Shown: positions 25,867-35,369 of the stretch, in pieces
Layout of the letters: the number at the start of each line of letters is the position of its first letter
Numbering within the stretch: the stretch's first letter is position 1
Source: an uncultured Opitutia bacterium
GTDB taxonomy: Bacteria; Verrucomicrobiota; Verrucomicrobiia; Opitutales; Opitutaceae
Assembly (NCBI GenBank): GCA_903881475.1
Contig: CAIRTK010000027.1
Location: 1 to 56,455 of the forward strand
DNA length: 56,455 nt
Direction of reading: 5' to 3'
Notes under the pieces: model-generated
The model's input: only the letters and a program-made list of their open reading frames with translations
Database searches by the model: none
What the model was told of the DNA's origin: nothing
Position numbers and translations under genes: made by a program

Positions 25867-27032
25867 CCCTCCCGCTGATCGTCCATCTCGATGCCGACGC
25901 GTTCTTCGTGTCGTGCGAGCTGGCGCTCAAGCCGGAGCTGCGCGGGACCAAATGCGCGGTGGGCGGACGGGAGCGGGGCATCATTTCATCGGCCAGCTAT
26001 GAGGCGCGGGCCTGCGGCGTCTACACGCCGATGCCGACCACGCGGGCCCTGAAGGTCTGTCCGGACCTGATCCTGCTGCCGCACACCTCGGGCCTGTACG
26101 GAAAGATGTCCCGGCAGATGTTCGACCTCTGCGAAACCCTCACGCCGCTCGTGCAGCGCAACTCCATTGACGAGGGTTATCTCGACCTGCACCCATGCGG
26201 CTTCGGCACGACCGCGGAAATCGAGGCGCGGATGAAGGCGCTGCAGCACCGGATCTGGCATGACCTGCAGGTGCCGACCTCGTTCGGAATCGCGGCCAAC
26301 AAGCTGGTGGCCCAGATCGCCTCGAAGCTGCGCAAGCCCCGCGGGTTCGTCGTGGTGCCGGTGGGAACCGAGGCCGAATTCCTGGCGCCGCTCCCGGCGG
26401 GAAAGCTCCCGGGAGTCGGGACGAAGACCGAGGCGGAACTGCAGGCCCGCTACGGGATCAAGTTTGTGCGTGACCTGACCGCGAAGAACGACAGCGAACT
26501 GGAGGCCATCTTCGGGCCGGGCTGGCGGGAAATGCGAGCGCGGGCGATGGGCCAGGACGACCGGCCGCTGGAGTTGGAACGCGACGACGCCAAAAGCTAT
26601 TCGCAACAGGAAACCTTTGCGCACGACATCGCGGAGTTTTCCGAGATCGAGCGGGTCGCCAAGCGGATGGTGGACGAATTGCTGCCCAAGATTCGCGAGG
26701 ACAAGAAGCGGGTGCGCACGATGACCGTAAAGATCCGGTATCCGGATTTCACTCAGGAATCGCACGGTCGCAGCCTCGAGACGGCGACGGACCTGGAGGC
26801 GCCGTTTTATCCGCTGGTGGCGCCTTTGTTGAAGGCCGCGTGGAAAAAGCGCTGGCCGCTGCGGCTGGTGAGCGTCCGGTTTTCTAATGTCGAGGAAGGC
26901 GCGGGGCAGCTGGAGATGTTCGCCCAGGCCGACGAAAAGCGGCGCCGGCTGGCCGGGGTGCTGGACAAGTTGAACAACCGCGGCCGGAGCGGCGTGGTCC
27001 AGCACGGGCACCAGCTCGGCGGCAAAGAGTGA
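25863..27032 (+). CDS. dinB: DNA polymerase IV (Y family)
   Basis: 389 residues from ATG 25863, overlapping the uvrA stop (ATGA). Y-family translesion polymerase: catalytic Asp10 in [20 protein letters not shown] at 101-108 with D103/E104 as the second acidic pair, [13 protein letters not shown], the helix-hairpin-helix LPGVGTKTE and a little-finger domain (about 245-355). The C-terminus ([20 protein letters not shown]) resembles a beta-clamp-binding region (QLEMF). It copies across damaged template in the cytoplasm. Coupling to uvrA suggests joint expression after DNA damage; no LexA-like box was recognised by eye. Confidence 0.93.
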   Translation: MTLPLIVHLDADAFFVSCELALKPELRGTKCAVGGRERGIISSASYEARACGVYTPMPTTRALKVCPDLILLPHTSGLYGKMSRQMFDLCETLTPLVQRNSIDEGYLDLHPCGFGTTAEIEARMKALQHRIWHDLQVPTSFGIAANKLVAQIASKLRKPRGFVVVPVGTEAEFLAPLPAGKLPGVGTKTEAELQARYGIKFVRDLTAKNDSELEAIFGPGWREMRARAMGQDDRPLELERDDAKSYSQQETFAHDIAEFSEIERVAKRMVDELLPKIREDKKRVRTMTVKIRYPDFTQESHGRSLETATDLEAPFYPLVAPLLKAAWKKRWPLRLVSVRFSNVEEGAGQLEMFAQADEKRRRLAGVLDKLNNRGRSGVVQHGHQLGGKE

Positions 27033-27040
27033 CGGGCGGC

Positions 27041-27160
27041 TTTAAACGCCAAGACGCCAATGGACAAAGATCGACCTGAAGATCCCTTGGTTGAATTGGG
27101 AAGTCCGGAATTCGCTCCTCCCTTTGGCCCTTCGCATCTTTGCGTTTCTCCGAATTCCGG
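27041..27160. repeat. Palindromic intergenic element (TTTGCGTTT type)
   Basis: In the 225-base gap after dinB, TTTAAACGCCAAGACGCCAA (27041-27060) is an imperfect inverted copy of TTCGCATCTTTGCGTTTCTC (27131-27150), and inside it CCGGAATTCG (27105-27114) pairs exactly with CGAATTCCGG (27151-27160). The phosphatase promoter must lie within or after it. Confidence 0.65.
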
Positions 27161-27257
27161 GAATCAGGTGCTTCAACGGCCGAAGGAAAGGAAGCGGGTA
27201 ACTCCGGCGCGAATAGGCTTGGTGCGGCGGGCAAATTCCCCTGCATTGGCCGCGCGC

Positions 27258-28055
27258 ATGGCCCCGCCCGAAATCACCGCCCGCCTCGCCGCCGCCCAGC
27301 TCGCCGTACTGGCGCAGACGGAGCTGCTGCACCGGGAATTCGGGCGCGCCAAGAGCGAATGGAAGCGGGACGGTACGCGGGTGACCGCGGTCGACATCGC
27401 CATCTCCGAGGGTATCATGTGCGAGCTGCTCGCGCAGTTTCCCGGGGATGACGCCTTCAGCGAGGAACTGACGCAGGCGGACAAGCCCATCCCGCTGACG
27501 AAGCGGTTTGCCTGGATCCTCGACCCGATCGACGGCACCAACAATTATGCGCTGGGCATTGCGAATTGCGCCATCTCGCTCGGCCTGTTGGAGCACGGCC
27601 GGCCGATCTACGGCGTGGTCTATGACTTGGCGCGGCGCCGGCTGATCCATGGCGGGCCCGGACTGGGGCTCTTTGACGGCGATCGCCCGGCACAGGTGAG
27701 TGCGGCGCTGCCAAATGCGCAGTCCGTGGTCGGATTTCACAGTCCCTACGATAAGCGCTTCGCGCCGCACGCGCAGGCGCTGGTGGAGAACTTCAAGATC
27801 CGCGGGCTGGGCAGCAGCACGCTGCACCTCGCCTATGTCGCGATCGGCATCCTCGATGGCACGGTGGACCACAACGTTAAGATCTGGGACATCGCGGCCG
27901 CCGTGGCGCTCTGCCTCGCGGGCAGGGGCCAGGTGGAGTTCCTCAACGGCGAGCAATTCCCGCTGCGGGAGTTCGACCTGAACATGAGCCGGATCATGTA
28001 CGTGGCCGGCAATCCGGTGATGTGCGCGAAGCTGCGCAGCGTGCTGAAGATGTAG
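27258..28055 (+). CDS. Inositol monophosphatase family protein
   Basis: 265 residues from ATG 27258. Mg-dependent phosphatase fold: the metal-binding motif WILDPIDGTNNY near 90-101, an upstream Glu in FSEELTQ and the C-terminal IWDIAAAVAL near 214. The family includes inositol monophosphatases, fructose-1,6-bisphosphatase-like and PAP phosphatases (CysQ); WILDPIDGT with TNNY is general to all, so the substrate is not settled. The frame remains open upstream through a repeat element, hence the choice of this ATG. Confidence 0.85.
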   Translation: MAPPEITARLAAAQLAVLAQTELLHREFGRAKSEWKRDGTRVTAVDIAISEGIMCELLAQFPGDDAFSEELTQADKPIPLTKRFAWILDPIDGTNNYALGIANCAISLGLLEHGRPIYGVVYDLARRRLIHGGPGLGLFDGDRPAQVSAALPNAQSVVGFHSPYDKRFAPHAQALVENFKIRGLGSSTLHLAYVAIGILDGTVDHNVKIWDIAAAVALCLAGRGQVEFLNGEQFPLREFDLNMSRIMYVAGNPVMCAKLRSVLKM

Positions 28056-28094
28056 GGCCGGGCAGCGATCCGGCCCGGCCGGAGAGCCCGGGCC

Positions 28095-29453
28095 CTAAAC
28101 CTGGTACGTCTTCAGCGGCACCGGATCGATGACCTTGATCTTCGGCGCGTTCAGCGCGAGCTGCTCGGCGAACCAGGCGCGGGCCGGCGGATCGCCGTGG
28201 GTGAGGACGATGCAGCGGGCCTCGGTCTGGATGGCGAACTCCAGGAGTTCCTCGCGGTCGGCGTGGCCGCTGAGCTCGAAGCGCTCGACGCGGGCCTTGA
28301 CCTTCGCCTTCACATGCGCGGTCTCGAAGATGAAGTTGTCGCCATGCTTGGCGGCGAGGAGCTTGCCGCCGGGAGTCTCGGGATCGCAGTAGCCGACGAA
28401 ACCAATCGTATTGCGGGCGTGGCTGACCAGGCCGGAGGCCAGGGTGTAGCTCGGTGTCCGTTCGACCAGCATGCCGGAACTGATGATATAAAGCGCATTC
28501 TGCTGCGGGTCCTCGCCGGGGGTGAGCTTGCGGGGGGTCGGCTTGATCTTGAGATCCTTGATGATGCCGCGGTTGAAATTCACATGCCGCGTCTTCCGGC
28601 TGATCTCGTCGAAGTAGTCGGCGAGGTCCATGCCCAGGCCGGAGGCGAAGATCGGGCACTCGACCAGGCGGCCGAACTTCCGGGCGTCGTGGATGACGGA
28701 GAGGATTTCCTGCATGCGGCCGAGGGCGAACACCGGGATGAGGAAGGAACCCCCGCGCTTGATGGTGTCGTTGATGCTCTCGATGAGGCGGGCGATCTCG
28801 TTGACGCGCTCCTTGCCCAGGGGCCGCTCCGTGGTGCCGCGGGTAGTTTCCATGACCAGCGTGTCGAAATGGCCCGAGGGAAATTTCGCGCCGGGCAGGG
28901 TGCGCTGATTCTCGAAAAGGACATCGCCCGTGAAAAAGACCTGGCGGTGCTTGTGATGGATCTCGACGGCGGCCGCGCCGGCCACGTGGCCGGCGGGGTG
29001 GAAGATGACCTCAATCTCGTCCTTCGCGCCGCGGATCTTCTTGGCATGCCCGAAGGGCAGGCCGTGCATGCGTTTGGCGCAGCGGTCGATGTCCTCGTGC
29101 GTAAAGAGCGGATAATCGGGGATGTCGTTCTCCTCCTTCTGCCGCATCATCACATTGGCGGAATTGTGCAGCATGCGCTCGATGAGCATGCGGCTGGACG
29201 TCGTCATGATCACCGGTGTGTCCGGATGCTCGCGCATCACGGCCGGCAGGCTGCCGATATGGTCGAGATGACAGTGCGTGATGATGATCAGGTCGAGTTT
29301 CTCGTTGCGGATCAGCGCGAAATCAGGGGTGGCCGCCCGGCCCGTCTTCTTGGGGTGGAGGCCGCAGTCGATCAGCACGCGGACATCGCCGAACTGGACA
29401 AAATTGGAGTTGGCGCCGATGCCGCCGTCACGGTTCAAATCAATAAGCTTCAT
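28095..29453 (-). CDS. Metallo-beta-lactamase/beta-CASP RNA-processing nuclease
   Basis: 452 residues. Motifs in order: ITHCHLDHIGSLP with H60, H62, D64, H65; HPAGHVAGAA; FTGDVLFENQR; a beta-CASP domain (about 205-330) and the final ERFELSGHADREELL with LTHGDPPA. This is the CPSF73/YsH1-like RNA-processing family, which in bacteria includes RNases acting as endo- or 5'-exonucleases. There is no KH domain. It is the second beta-CASP protein in the window and differs in length and motif detail from the one at 18414. A 40-base GC-rich gap separates it from the convergent phosphatase. Confidence 0.9.
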   Translation of the reverse strand: MKLIDLNRDGGIGANSNFVQFGDVRVLIDCGLHPKKTGRAATPDFALIRNEKLDLIIITHCHLDHIGSLPAVMREHPDTPVIMTTSSRMLIERMLHNSANVMMRQKEENDIPDYPLFTHEDIDRCAKRMHGLPFGHAKKIRGAKDEIEVIFHPAGHVAGAAAVEIHHKHRQVFFTGDVLFENQRTLPGAKFPSGHFDTLVMETTRGTTERPLGKERVNEIARLIESINDTIKRGGSFLIPVFALGRMQEILSVIHDARKFGRLVECPIFASGLGMDLADYFDEISRKTRHVNFNRGIIKDLKIKPTPRKLTPGEDPQQNALYIISSGMLVERTPSYTLASGLVSHARNTIGFVGYCDPETPGGKLLAAKHGDNFIFETAHVKAKVKARVERFELSGHADREELLEFAIQTEARCIVLTHGDPPARAWFAEQLALNAPKIKVIDPVPLKTYQV

Positions 29454-29506
29454 TTAGTAACCAGACACACAGAAGGAGAAAACGCCCGAGAACGAGGCTG
29501 TTTTTC

Positions 29507-29890
29507 TCAGGCGACGGGAATGACCATCGAAAAGGGAGGCAGCAGCACATGGATGCGGCGGCCCTGCTCATCGACGCCGTGGAACGATCCCCGCGCCGTG
29601 GCATCGCAGCCGGTCACATGGTAGCTGTTGTAGGAAAATTCCTCGCCGGGCGCGAGCCGCGGAGTCTCGCCGACAATCTTGTCGCCCTCGATCACCAAGC
29701 GGCTGCCATCGGCGTGCTCGACGACCCATTTGCGGCCGAGGAGGGTGATGGTGTGGTCGGAGCCGTTCCGGATGGTGATGAAATAAACGAACGCGTGCGG
29801 CTGATCGACGGGCAGGGTGGCTCCGCCATGATGATAATGGAGCTTATCGAGCCGGGCGGTGAGGCCGGGCAGTTCGCAGGAACAGGACAC
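29507..29890 (-). CDS. apaG: ApaG-domain protein (Co2+/Mg2+ efflux protein family)
   Basis: 127 residues if the GTG at 29890 is used (VSCSCELPGLTARLDKLHYH). The fibronectin-like ApaG fold is clear: FVYFITIRNGSDHTITLLGR, KWVVEHADGS, VGETPRLAPGEEFSYNSYH and GSFHGVDEQGRRI. Its cellular role is poorly understood; in enterobacteria apaG is linked to apaH and ksgA. The family usually begins at this position, whereas the frame stays open for another 117 codons antisense to purH without resembling ApaG. No convincing Shine-Dalgarno precedes the GTG, so the start remains doubtful. Confidence 0.78.
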   Translation of the reverse strand: MSCSCELPGLTARLDKLHYHHGGATLPVDQPHAFVYFITIRNGSDHTITLLGRKWVVEHADGSRLVIEGDKIVGETPRLAPGEEFSYNSYHVTGCDATARGSFHGVDEQGRRIHVLLPPFSMVIPVA

Positions 29891-29980
29891 AACGCATAGG
29901 AGAGCCGGGAACGGAGGATGAGCAAGAGGCTTTCGGACTTGCCGCCAATTTGGCCGGCCACACACACTGACCGTCCCTTC

Positions 29981-31528
29981 ATGGCAAAACTCGCCCTTCT
30001 CTCGGTCAGTGACAAACGCGGCCTGGCTGAATTCGCCACGGCGCTGGTCAAACAGCATGGTTACTCGCTGCTCTCCACCGGCGGCACCGCGAAGCTGCTC
30101 GCCGCGAAAGGACTCCCGGTCACCGAGGTCAGCCAGCACACCGGCTTTCCCGTGATGATGGAGGGCCGCGTGAAGACGCTGCATCCGAAGATCCATGGCG
30201 GACTGCTGGCGCGCCGCGACAAGCCCGAGCATCTCGCCCAAGCCGCGGAAGCCGGCATCGCGCTAATCGACCTGGTGGTGGTGAACCTCTATCCCTTTGA
30301 GGAAACGGTGGCCAAGCCGGACGTCTCCTTTGACCACGCCATCGAGAAAATCGACATCGGCGGCCCGTCGATGCTGCGCAGCGCGGCGAAGAATCACGAG
30401 AGCGTGACGGTGGTCTGCGACCCGGCCGACTATCCGGGCGTGCTGGCGGCGATGGCCGATCCCGCCGCGCTCGCCGTGCTGCGGCGCAAGCTGGCCCTGA
30501 AGGTCTTTCAGCGCACCGGGAGCTACGACACGGCGATCGCGAAATTCCTCGAAGCCCAGGCGGCCGAGCCTGATCTGGCGGCTTTGTCGGGCTTTCCCGA
30601 AACCCTTACGCTCACCTACAAAAAAGCCCAGCGCCTCCGCTATGGCGAAAATCCCCACCAGCAGGCGGCGCTGTACGGGACATTTCACGAGCACTACCAG
30701 CAGCTGCAGGGCAAGGAGCTCAGCTATAACAACATTTTGGACATCACGTCGGCGACGTATCTCATCGGCGAGTTTGAGCGCCCGACGGTCGCGATCCTGA
30801 AGCACACGAATCCCTGCGGGGTGGCCAGTGCCGAAACGCTGGAGGCGGCGTGGGAGCTGGCCTTCGCAACGGACCGGCAGGCGCCCTTTGGCGGCATCAT
30901 CGTCGTGAACCGCACGTTGGAAGCGGCCCTCGCGCGGACGATCGCCGAGATTTTTACCGAGGTAATCATCGCGCCGCGCTTCAGCGACGAGGCGCTGGCG
31001 ATTTTTGCGAAAAAGAAAAACCTGCGGCTGATGATCGCCAAGGAAGGCATGGGGGCGGACTCCCTCCGGGAAATCCGGTCGGTCGTGGGTGGGGTGCTCG
31101 TGCAGGACCGGGACAAGACGCTGGGCAAGATCACGGACTTCAAGGTCGTCACGCAGCGGGCGCCGACAGCAGAGGAGTGGGCCGGCATGATGTTCGGCTG
31201 GATCGTGGGCAAGCACGTGAAGTCGAATTCCATCGTCTACTGCCGCGGGGAGCGGACGCTCGGAGTCGGCGCCGGCCAGATGGCGCGCGTGGACAGCTCG
31301 CGCATTGCGGTCTGGAAGGCCGGCGAAGCCGGGCTTGATCTTAAAGGCTCGATCGTCGCGAGCGAGGCCTTGTTTCCGTTTGCCGACGGACTGATTGCCG
31401 CGGCCGACGCAGGGGCCACGGCGGCGATCCAGCCCGGTGGCTCGGTGCGAGATGAGGAAGTCATCAAGGCGGCCGACGAGCGGGGAATGGCGATGGTGTT
31501 CACCGGCATCCGCCATTTCAAACATTGA
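29981..31528 (+). CDS. purH: Bifunctional AICAR transformylase/IMP cyclohydrolase
   Basis: 515 residues from ATG 29981. The last two steps of purine synthesis: formylation of AICAR and cyclisation to IMP. The MGS-like IMP cyclohydrolase domain occupies about 1-195 ([40 protein letters not shown]) and the transformylase domain the rest ([52 protein letters not shown], ending [14 protein letters not shown]). Length and ending are standard. An in-frame ATG at 29918 precedes it, but the family begins at [10 protein letters not shown]. Confidence 0.97.
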   Translation: MAKLALLSVSDKRGLAEFATALVKQHGYSLLSTGGTAKLLAAKGLPVTEVSQHTGFPVMMEGRVKTLHPKIHGGLLARRDKPEHLAQAAEAGIALIDLVVVNLYPFEETVAKPDVSFDHAIEKIDIGGPSMLRSAAKNHESVTVVCDPADYPGVLAAMADPAALAVLRRKLALKVFQRTGSYDTAIAKFLEAQAAEPDLAALSGFPETLTLTYKKAQRLRYGENPHQQAALYGTFHEHYQQLQGKELSYNNILDITSATYLIGEFERPTVAILKHTNPCGVASAETLEAAWELAFATDRQAPFGGIIVVNRTLEAALARTIAEIFTEVIIAPRFSDEALAIFAKKKNLRLMIAKEGMGADSLREIRSVVGGVLVQDRDKTLGKITDFKVVTQRAPTAEEWAGMMFGWIVGKHVKSNSIVYCRGERTLGVGAGQMARVDSSRIAVWKAGEAGLDLKGSIVASEALFPFADGLIAAADAGATAAIQPGGSVRDEEVIKAADERGMAMVFTGIRHFKH

Positions 31529-31634
31529 GCCGGGATAGCCGGAACATGTCCCGCTGGCGCCGGACTTCAGGGATGGCGTCCGACGCGTCAGCAAACTCGC
31601 CCGGTTGGAGCCATCGCCCGTTAACCTGACACCC

Positions 31635-32255
31635 ATGTTTCAGACCCTCCTGGACTATTTCCAAGGTTCGCCCCTTTCCCTCTGGGGGCCGTTCGGCCTG
31701 CTGCTGCTGTGCGGGTTGGGACTGCCGGTGCCCGAGGATGTCGTGCTGATCCTGGCCGGAGCGCTGGGCGAAATGGATGGAAGGTCATGGCTGCAGGTGA
31801 GCCTGTGCATGTATGCTGGCGTAGTGGGCGGGGACTCGATGATCTTCCTGGCGGGCCGGCATGTGGGCACGCGGATGCTCGCGTCGAGCTGGCTCCAGCG
31901 GATCCTCCCGCCCAAAAAGCAGATCCGGGTCGAGGGCCTGATGGAGCGCTACGGGGCGCTGGCGCTGCTGATCGGCCGCTTTCTGCCCGGGCTGCGCGCG
32001 CCGATTTTCTTCACCGCCGGTTCGATGAAGGTTTCCTACCTGAAGTTCCTTCTCCTCGACGGGTTTGCGGCGCTGATCAGCGTACCGGTCTTTGTCTGGA
32101 TCGGCCGCTGGCTGTGGGCCCGGTTCCAGGACGATCTCGAGGAATTGAACGAGGCGCTCGCGCGCACCCAGTCTTATTCACTCTGGTTTGCCGTCGTGCT
32201 GGCGATCCTGACCGGCATCTGGCTCTGGACCCGGCGGACCCGCAAAACCGCCTGA
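31635..32255 (+). CDS. DedA family membrane protein
   Basis: 206 residues from ATG 31635. SNARE-associated/DedA (VTT) fold: LPVPEDVVLILAGALG (about 33-48), a cytoplasmic region with FLAGRHVGTRML, then the family signature RFLPGLRAPIFFTAGSMKV (about 116-134) with its conserved Arg, and a final helix. DedA proteins act as lipid transporters or flippases (undecaprenyl phosphate or phospholipids) and affect membrane potential. The gap from purH is about 105 bases, so it may have its own promoter. Confidence 0.88.
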   Translation: MFQTLLDYFQGSPLSLWGPFGLLLLCGLGLPVPEDVVLILAGALGEMDGRSWLQVSLCMYAGVVGGDSMIFLAGRHVGTRMLASSWLQRILPPKKQIRVEGLMERYGALALLIGRFLPGLRAPIFFTAGSMKVSYLKFLLLDGFAALISVPVFVWIGRWLWARFQDDLEELNEALARTQSYSLWFAVVLAILTGIWLWTRRTRKTA

Positions 32256-32331
32256 TCGCACCCGCGACGACGAGTTTCCCGGGGCCTTTTTTGCGGTTGG
32301 CGAGCGCGCTGAATCTCCGCCATCGTGCGGC

Positions 32332-33705
32332 ATGTTCGATCCCGTTGAAAAACTGAAGGAATTCATCCGCTTCCCGAGTGTCTCCGCCGACTCCAAGTTC
32401 AAGGAGGGCATGCGCGGCGCCCAGGAATTTGTGTCCGGTCTGCTCGGCTCGATGGGCTTTGCCGTCGAGGTCGTGAAGACCGACCTGCACCCGATCATTC
32501 TCGCGCACCGGGGCGGCGACGCCGCCTGGCCTCATGTCATCATCTACGGCCACTACGACGTGCAGCCGGCGGATCCGCTCAACCTCTGGCAGTCACCGGC
32601 GTTTGAACCGACCATCCGGGGCAACCGGATCTACGGCCGCGGCGCCGCGGACAACAAAGGGCCGCTGATGACGCATATCACCGCGGTCGGGCAGCTGCTG
32701 GAACAGAATCCGAACCTGCCGCTGCGGATCACGTTCCTGATCGAAGGCGAGGAGGAGATGGGCAGCCCCAGTTTTCTGCCCTTTCTTGAGCGCTACAAGG
32801 ACACGCTGAAGAAAGCGGATCTGGTTTTCCTGTCGGACACAGGCATTCCCAATGAGAAGCAGATGGTCATCACCGCCGGCCTGCGCGGGTTGGTGACCTT
32901 TGAGATCGAGGCCGTCGGGCCGAAGAGCGACCTGCACTCCGGCCTGCACGGCGGCGTGCTGCTGAATCCGATCCAGGCACTGGTGGACCTCTGCGCGACC
33001 CTGCACACACCCGACGGACGAGTAAACATCCCTGGGTATTACGATGATGTCCTGGACGTCGAGCCGTGGGAACGCGACGAGCTGAAGAAACTGGGCGGCA
33101 ACGAGGCGGACTACCTGAAGTTTCTCGGCATCGGCTCCTTTCACACGCCGCCGGGGATCACGCCGTTCGAGGCGGTGCGATTTTTCCCAACCCTTGAGTT
33201 CAATGGCTTCGGCGGCGGATATCAGGGCGAGGGCGGCAAGACCGTCATTCCGAGCCGGGCCTTCGTGAAGATCAGCTGCCGGCTCGTCGCCAATCAAGAC
33301 CCGGAGAAGATCAAGGCGCTGGTTTACAGGACGATCGAGGCGCGCGCGCCGCAGGGCGTGAAGCTGCGTATCGTCGACGGTCATACCGGTTTGCCCTATG
33401 TCGTGGTTCCCCCGGGGCGTACCAATACGCCGAAGGGCCAATCTCCGGTGCTTGCGCAGGCGTTTCGCGCCACCGATGCCGCGGTGACTGAAATCTGGGG
33501 CAAGTCGCCGCTTTATCTGCGCGAAGGTGGCAGCGTCCCGATCATTGGCGAAATCAAGCGCGTACTCGGGCTGGACTCGGTCATGATGGGGCTGTTCCTG
33601 CCGGAGGACAACCTGCACGCACCGAATGAAAGCTTTGACCTCGACGTCATGAAAAAAGGCATCGAGACGTCGCGCCGGATTCTTGCAGCGATCGCAAAGA
33701 AATAG
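32332..33705 (+). CDS. M20 family dipeptidase
   Basis: 457 residues. Zinc peptidase of the M20 clan: VIIYGHYDVQPADP (the His and Asp that bind and orient zinc), YGRGAADNKGP (bridging Asp), LIEGEEEMGSPS (catalytic and ligand Glu pair), LHSGLHGG in the dimerisation domain and a final LPEDNLHAPNE with the last ligand His. Closest in style to the cytosolic nonspecific or PepV-like dipeptidases (CNDP type), so the likely job is cleaving dipeptides. A bidirectional terminator follows. Confidence 0.9.
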   Translation: MFDPVEKLKEFIRFPSVSADSKFKEGMRGAQEFVSGLLGSMGFAVEVVKTDLHPIILAHRGGDAAWPHVIIYGHYDVQPADPLNLWQSPAFEPTIRGNRIYGRGAADNKGPLMTHITAVGQLLEQNPNLPLRITFLIEGEEEMGSPSFLPFLERYKDTLKKADLVFLSDTGIPNEKQMVITAGLRGLVTFEIEAVGPKSDLHSGLHGGVLLNPIQALVDLCATLHTPDGRVNIPGYYDDVLDVEPWERDELKKLGGNEADYLKFLGIGSFHTPPGITPFEAVRFFPTLEFNGFGGGYQGEGGKTVIPSRAFVKISCRLVANQDPEKIKALVYRTIEARAPQGVKLRIVDGHTGLPYVVVPPGRTNTPKGQSPVLAQAFRATDAAVTEIWGKSPLYLREGGSVPIIGEIKRVLGLDSVMMGLFLPEDNLHAPNESFDLDVMKKGIETSRRILAAIAKK

Positions 33706-33748
33706 GCGAATTGCACGACGGGGTCAGCGACCCGCTGCATGGGCGGAA

Positions 33749-33781
33749 ATAAAAAAGCCCCGGTTTTCACCGGGGCTTTTG
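33749..33781. terminator. Bidirectional intrinsic terminator
   Basis: AAAAGCCCCGG (about 33753-33763) and CCGGGGCTTTT (about 33770-33780) form an 11-base-pair hairpin with runs of A on the left and T on the right. It serves the convergent M20 peptidase and Pal genes. Confidence 0.9.
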
Positions 33782-33802
33782 TCGGAGAGAGGAAGGAACG
33801 GA

Positions 33803-34360
33803 TTACTTCTTGAGGACGATGATCTCCGCGCGGCGATCCTTCGCCATCGTGGCCTCATCGGCATTCTTCGAGGCCTCAAGGCTGCCCTTGGAATTGGACT
33901 CAACCTTGTCGGCCGCGACGCCGAGCGAGATGAGGTACTTCTTCGCCGCGGTGGCGCGACGGTCGCCGAGGCTCAGGTTGTATTCATCGGTCCCGCGCCA
34001 GTCGGAGTGACCCTCGAAAAGGATGCGGTACTGCGGGTTCTTGGCCAGATAGTCCTTGGCAGCCTGGATCTTGGCCCGCTCGGCCGGTTTGAGATTGGAC
34101 TCGTTGAAATCGAAATAGACCGGTGCGAGGAGGCCCTTGATCATGTCGTCGGTCTCGATGACGTTCGGATCGCGCTTTTCCAAGCCCGCCGCATTCGGAT
34201 CCACCGCCGGATTGATCTGCTCCGGGGTGATGGTGCCTCCGCTGTTGGGCCCGAGGACCGTGGAGCCCGGATCAGGGCGGACCGGCTTTTTGGCGCAGCC
34301 CGCGAAAACAAACACGGCGCTGACGATGGCGAGGCAAAGTTTCTTCGAGACGTTTTTCAT
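33803..34360 (-). CDS. pal: OmpA-domain lipoprotein, Pal-like
   Basis: 185 residues from ATG 34360. Signal peptide with lipobox VFAGC, so the mature protein is acylated. A Pro-rich linker (about 25-70) leads to an OmpA C-terminal domain with VYFDFNESNLKPAERAKI, LFEGHSDWRGTDEYNLSLGDRRA and DRRAEIIVLKK, the peptidoglycan (diaminopimelate) binding elements of Pal. It tethers the outer membrane to the wall, normally with TolB. No tol genes are in the window. It lies 61 bases downstream of the response regulator stop. Confidence 0.9.
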   Translation of the reverse strand: MKNVSKKLCLAIVSAVFVFAGCAKKPVRPDPGSTVLGPNSGGTITPEQINPAVDPNAAGLEKRDPNVIETDDMIKGLLAPVYFDFNESNLKPAERAKIQAAKDYLAKNPQYRILFEGHSDWRGTDEYNLSLGDRRATAAKKYLISLGVAADKVESNSKGSLEASKNADEATMAKDRRAEIIVLKK

Positions 34361-34421
34361 GGAGTTGGTCAAGATGGTCGACGGAAAATCTATTGGGCAA
34401 CCTGATTGCCGCGGCAAGGCT

Positions 34422-35069
34422 TTACTGCGCTTTCTTCTGCTCGATCAGGCCGACCTCCAAGGCATAGCGGGTCAGGCTGGCGACGTCGTGGAGGTTGAGC
34501 TTGCGCATGAGGTTGGTGCGGTGGTTGTCGACCGTCTTGATGCTGATGGCGAGCTTGGCGGCGATCTCGCGGGTGCTGTGGCTTTCGGCCACGAGCTGCA
34601 GAATCTCGCGCTCGCGGTCGGTGAGGAAATCGGAGGCGCTGCTGGCATCGGGATTGGCGACGACATCGCGGAGCAGGGCGGCCACCGCCGGTCCAAAATA
34701 GGTGCCGCCATTGGCGACGGTCTCAAGGCCCTTCTTAAATTCCATGAGACCGGCGGTCTTCTCGACGAAACCATGCGCGCCAGCCTCGAGCATTTCGCGG
34801 ACCAGCACGGGTTTTTCATGGCCTGAGAAGATCAGGACCCGCATGGCCGGCAGCTTCTTGGCGATGCGCCGGAGGATATCGACACCGTTCAAGCCGGGCA
34901 GTTTGGCATCCAGGACCAGCAGGTCGGGCTTGACCTCCAGGCAGAGCGCCACCGCGCTCTGGCCATCACCGCTTTCCCCCACCAACTGATAATTCGGGTC
35001 AAGGCGGAGGATTTCCACGAGCATCTCCCGGATGGCAGTCTGGTCTTCAATAATGATGAGACGCTTCAT
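34422..35069 (-). CDS. NarL/FixJ family response regulator
   Basis: 215 residues. Receiver domain (1-120) with acidic E8/D9 and the phospho-acceptor D54 in [10 protein letters not shown]; the C-terminal LuxR-type helix-turn-helix (about 148-205) reads [36 protein letters not shown] (split here for length: [14 protein letters not shown] then STREIAAKL). It activates or represses transcription when phosphorylated. No histidine kinase gene is nearby, so it is an orphan. It lies upstream of the Pal gene and next to tRNA-Lys. Confidence 0.9.
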   Translation of the reverse strand: MKRLIIIEDQTAIREMLVEILRLDPNYQLVGESGDGQSAVALCLEVKPDLLVLDAKLPGLNGVDILRRIAKKLPAMRVLIFSGHEKPVLVREMLEAGAHGFVEKTAGLMEFKKGLETVANGGTYFGPAVAALLRDVVANPDASSASDFLTDREREILQLVAESHSTREIAAKLAISIKTVDNHRTNLMRKLNLHDVASLTRYALEVGLIEQKKAQ

Positions 35070-35117
35070 GAGGCACGGACGCGGTTTATGCTGGGAGAGT
35101 GGATATGATCGTAAAAG

Positions 35118-35192
35118 TGGTGGGCCGGCTGGGATTCGAACCCAGAACCAATTGCTTAAAAGGCAACTGCTCTACCATTGAGCTACCAGCCC
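35118..35192 (-). tRNA. tRNA-Lys (anticodon TTT), CCA encoded
   Basis: Acceptor arm GGGCTGG (35192-35186) pairs with CCGGCCC, discriminator A, then an encoded CCA ending at 35118. D arm GCTC/GAGC, anticodon arm GTTGC-CTTTTAA-GCAAT with anticodon TTT, and T arm CTGGG-TTCGAAT-CCCAG are all complete. 75 bases, no intron. Confidence 0.96.
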
Positions 35193-35212
35193 CCGGGCAA
35201 AGTAAAAGCGCG

Positions 35213-35241
35213 AAATAGGTTCCGGCGTCGAGCTTTGGCAA
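35213..35241 (-). promoter_or_regulatory. Possible sigma-70 promoter for tRNA-Lys
   Basis: On the minus strand TTGCCA (35241-35236), 17 bases, then CTATTT (35218-35213) lies about 20 bases before the tRNA 5' end. The -35 box matches well and the -10 box weakly. Confidence 0.4.
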
Positions 35242-35369
35242 GTAATTTCGGGTGCGCAAGCTACGGCGCGGGCATTGACCGCGCCGGGCCGGGACCCTAA
35301 GCCAGCCGTCCACTCATTACGAATTTGGGAACAATTCAAAAATATGCCCATCAGAGCGAAGTTGAACGC

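Noticed and set aside
28056-28094. Terminator between the IMPase-like gene and the beta-CASP nuclease gene.
   Set aside because: A GGGCCGGG/CCGGCCC hairpin is present but no T-tract follows on either strand.
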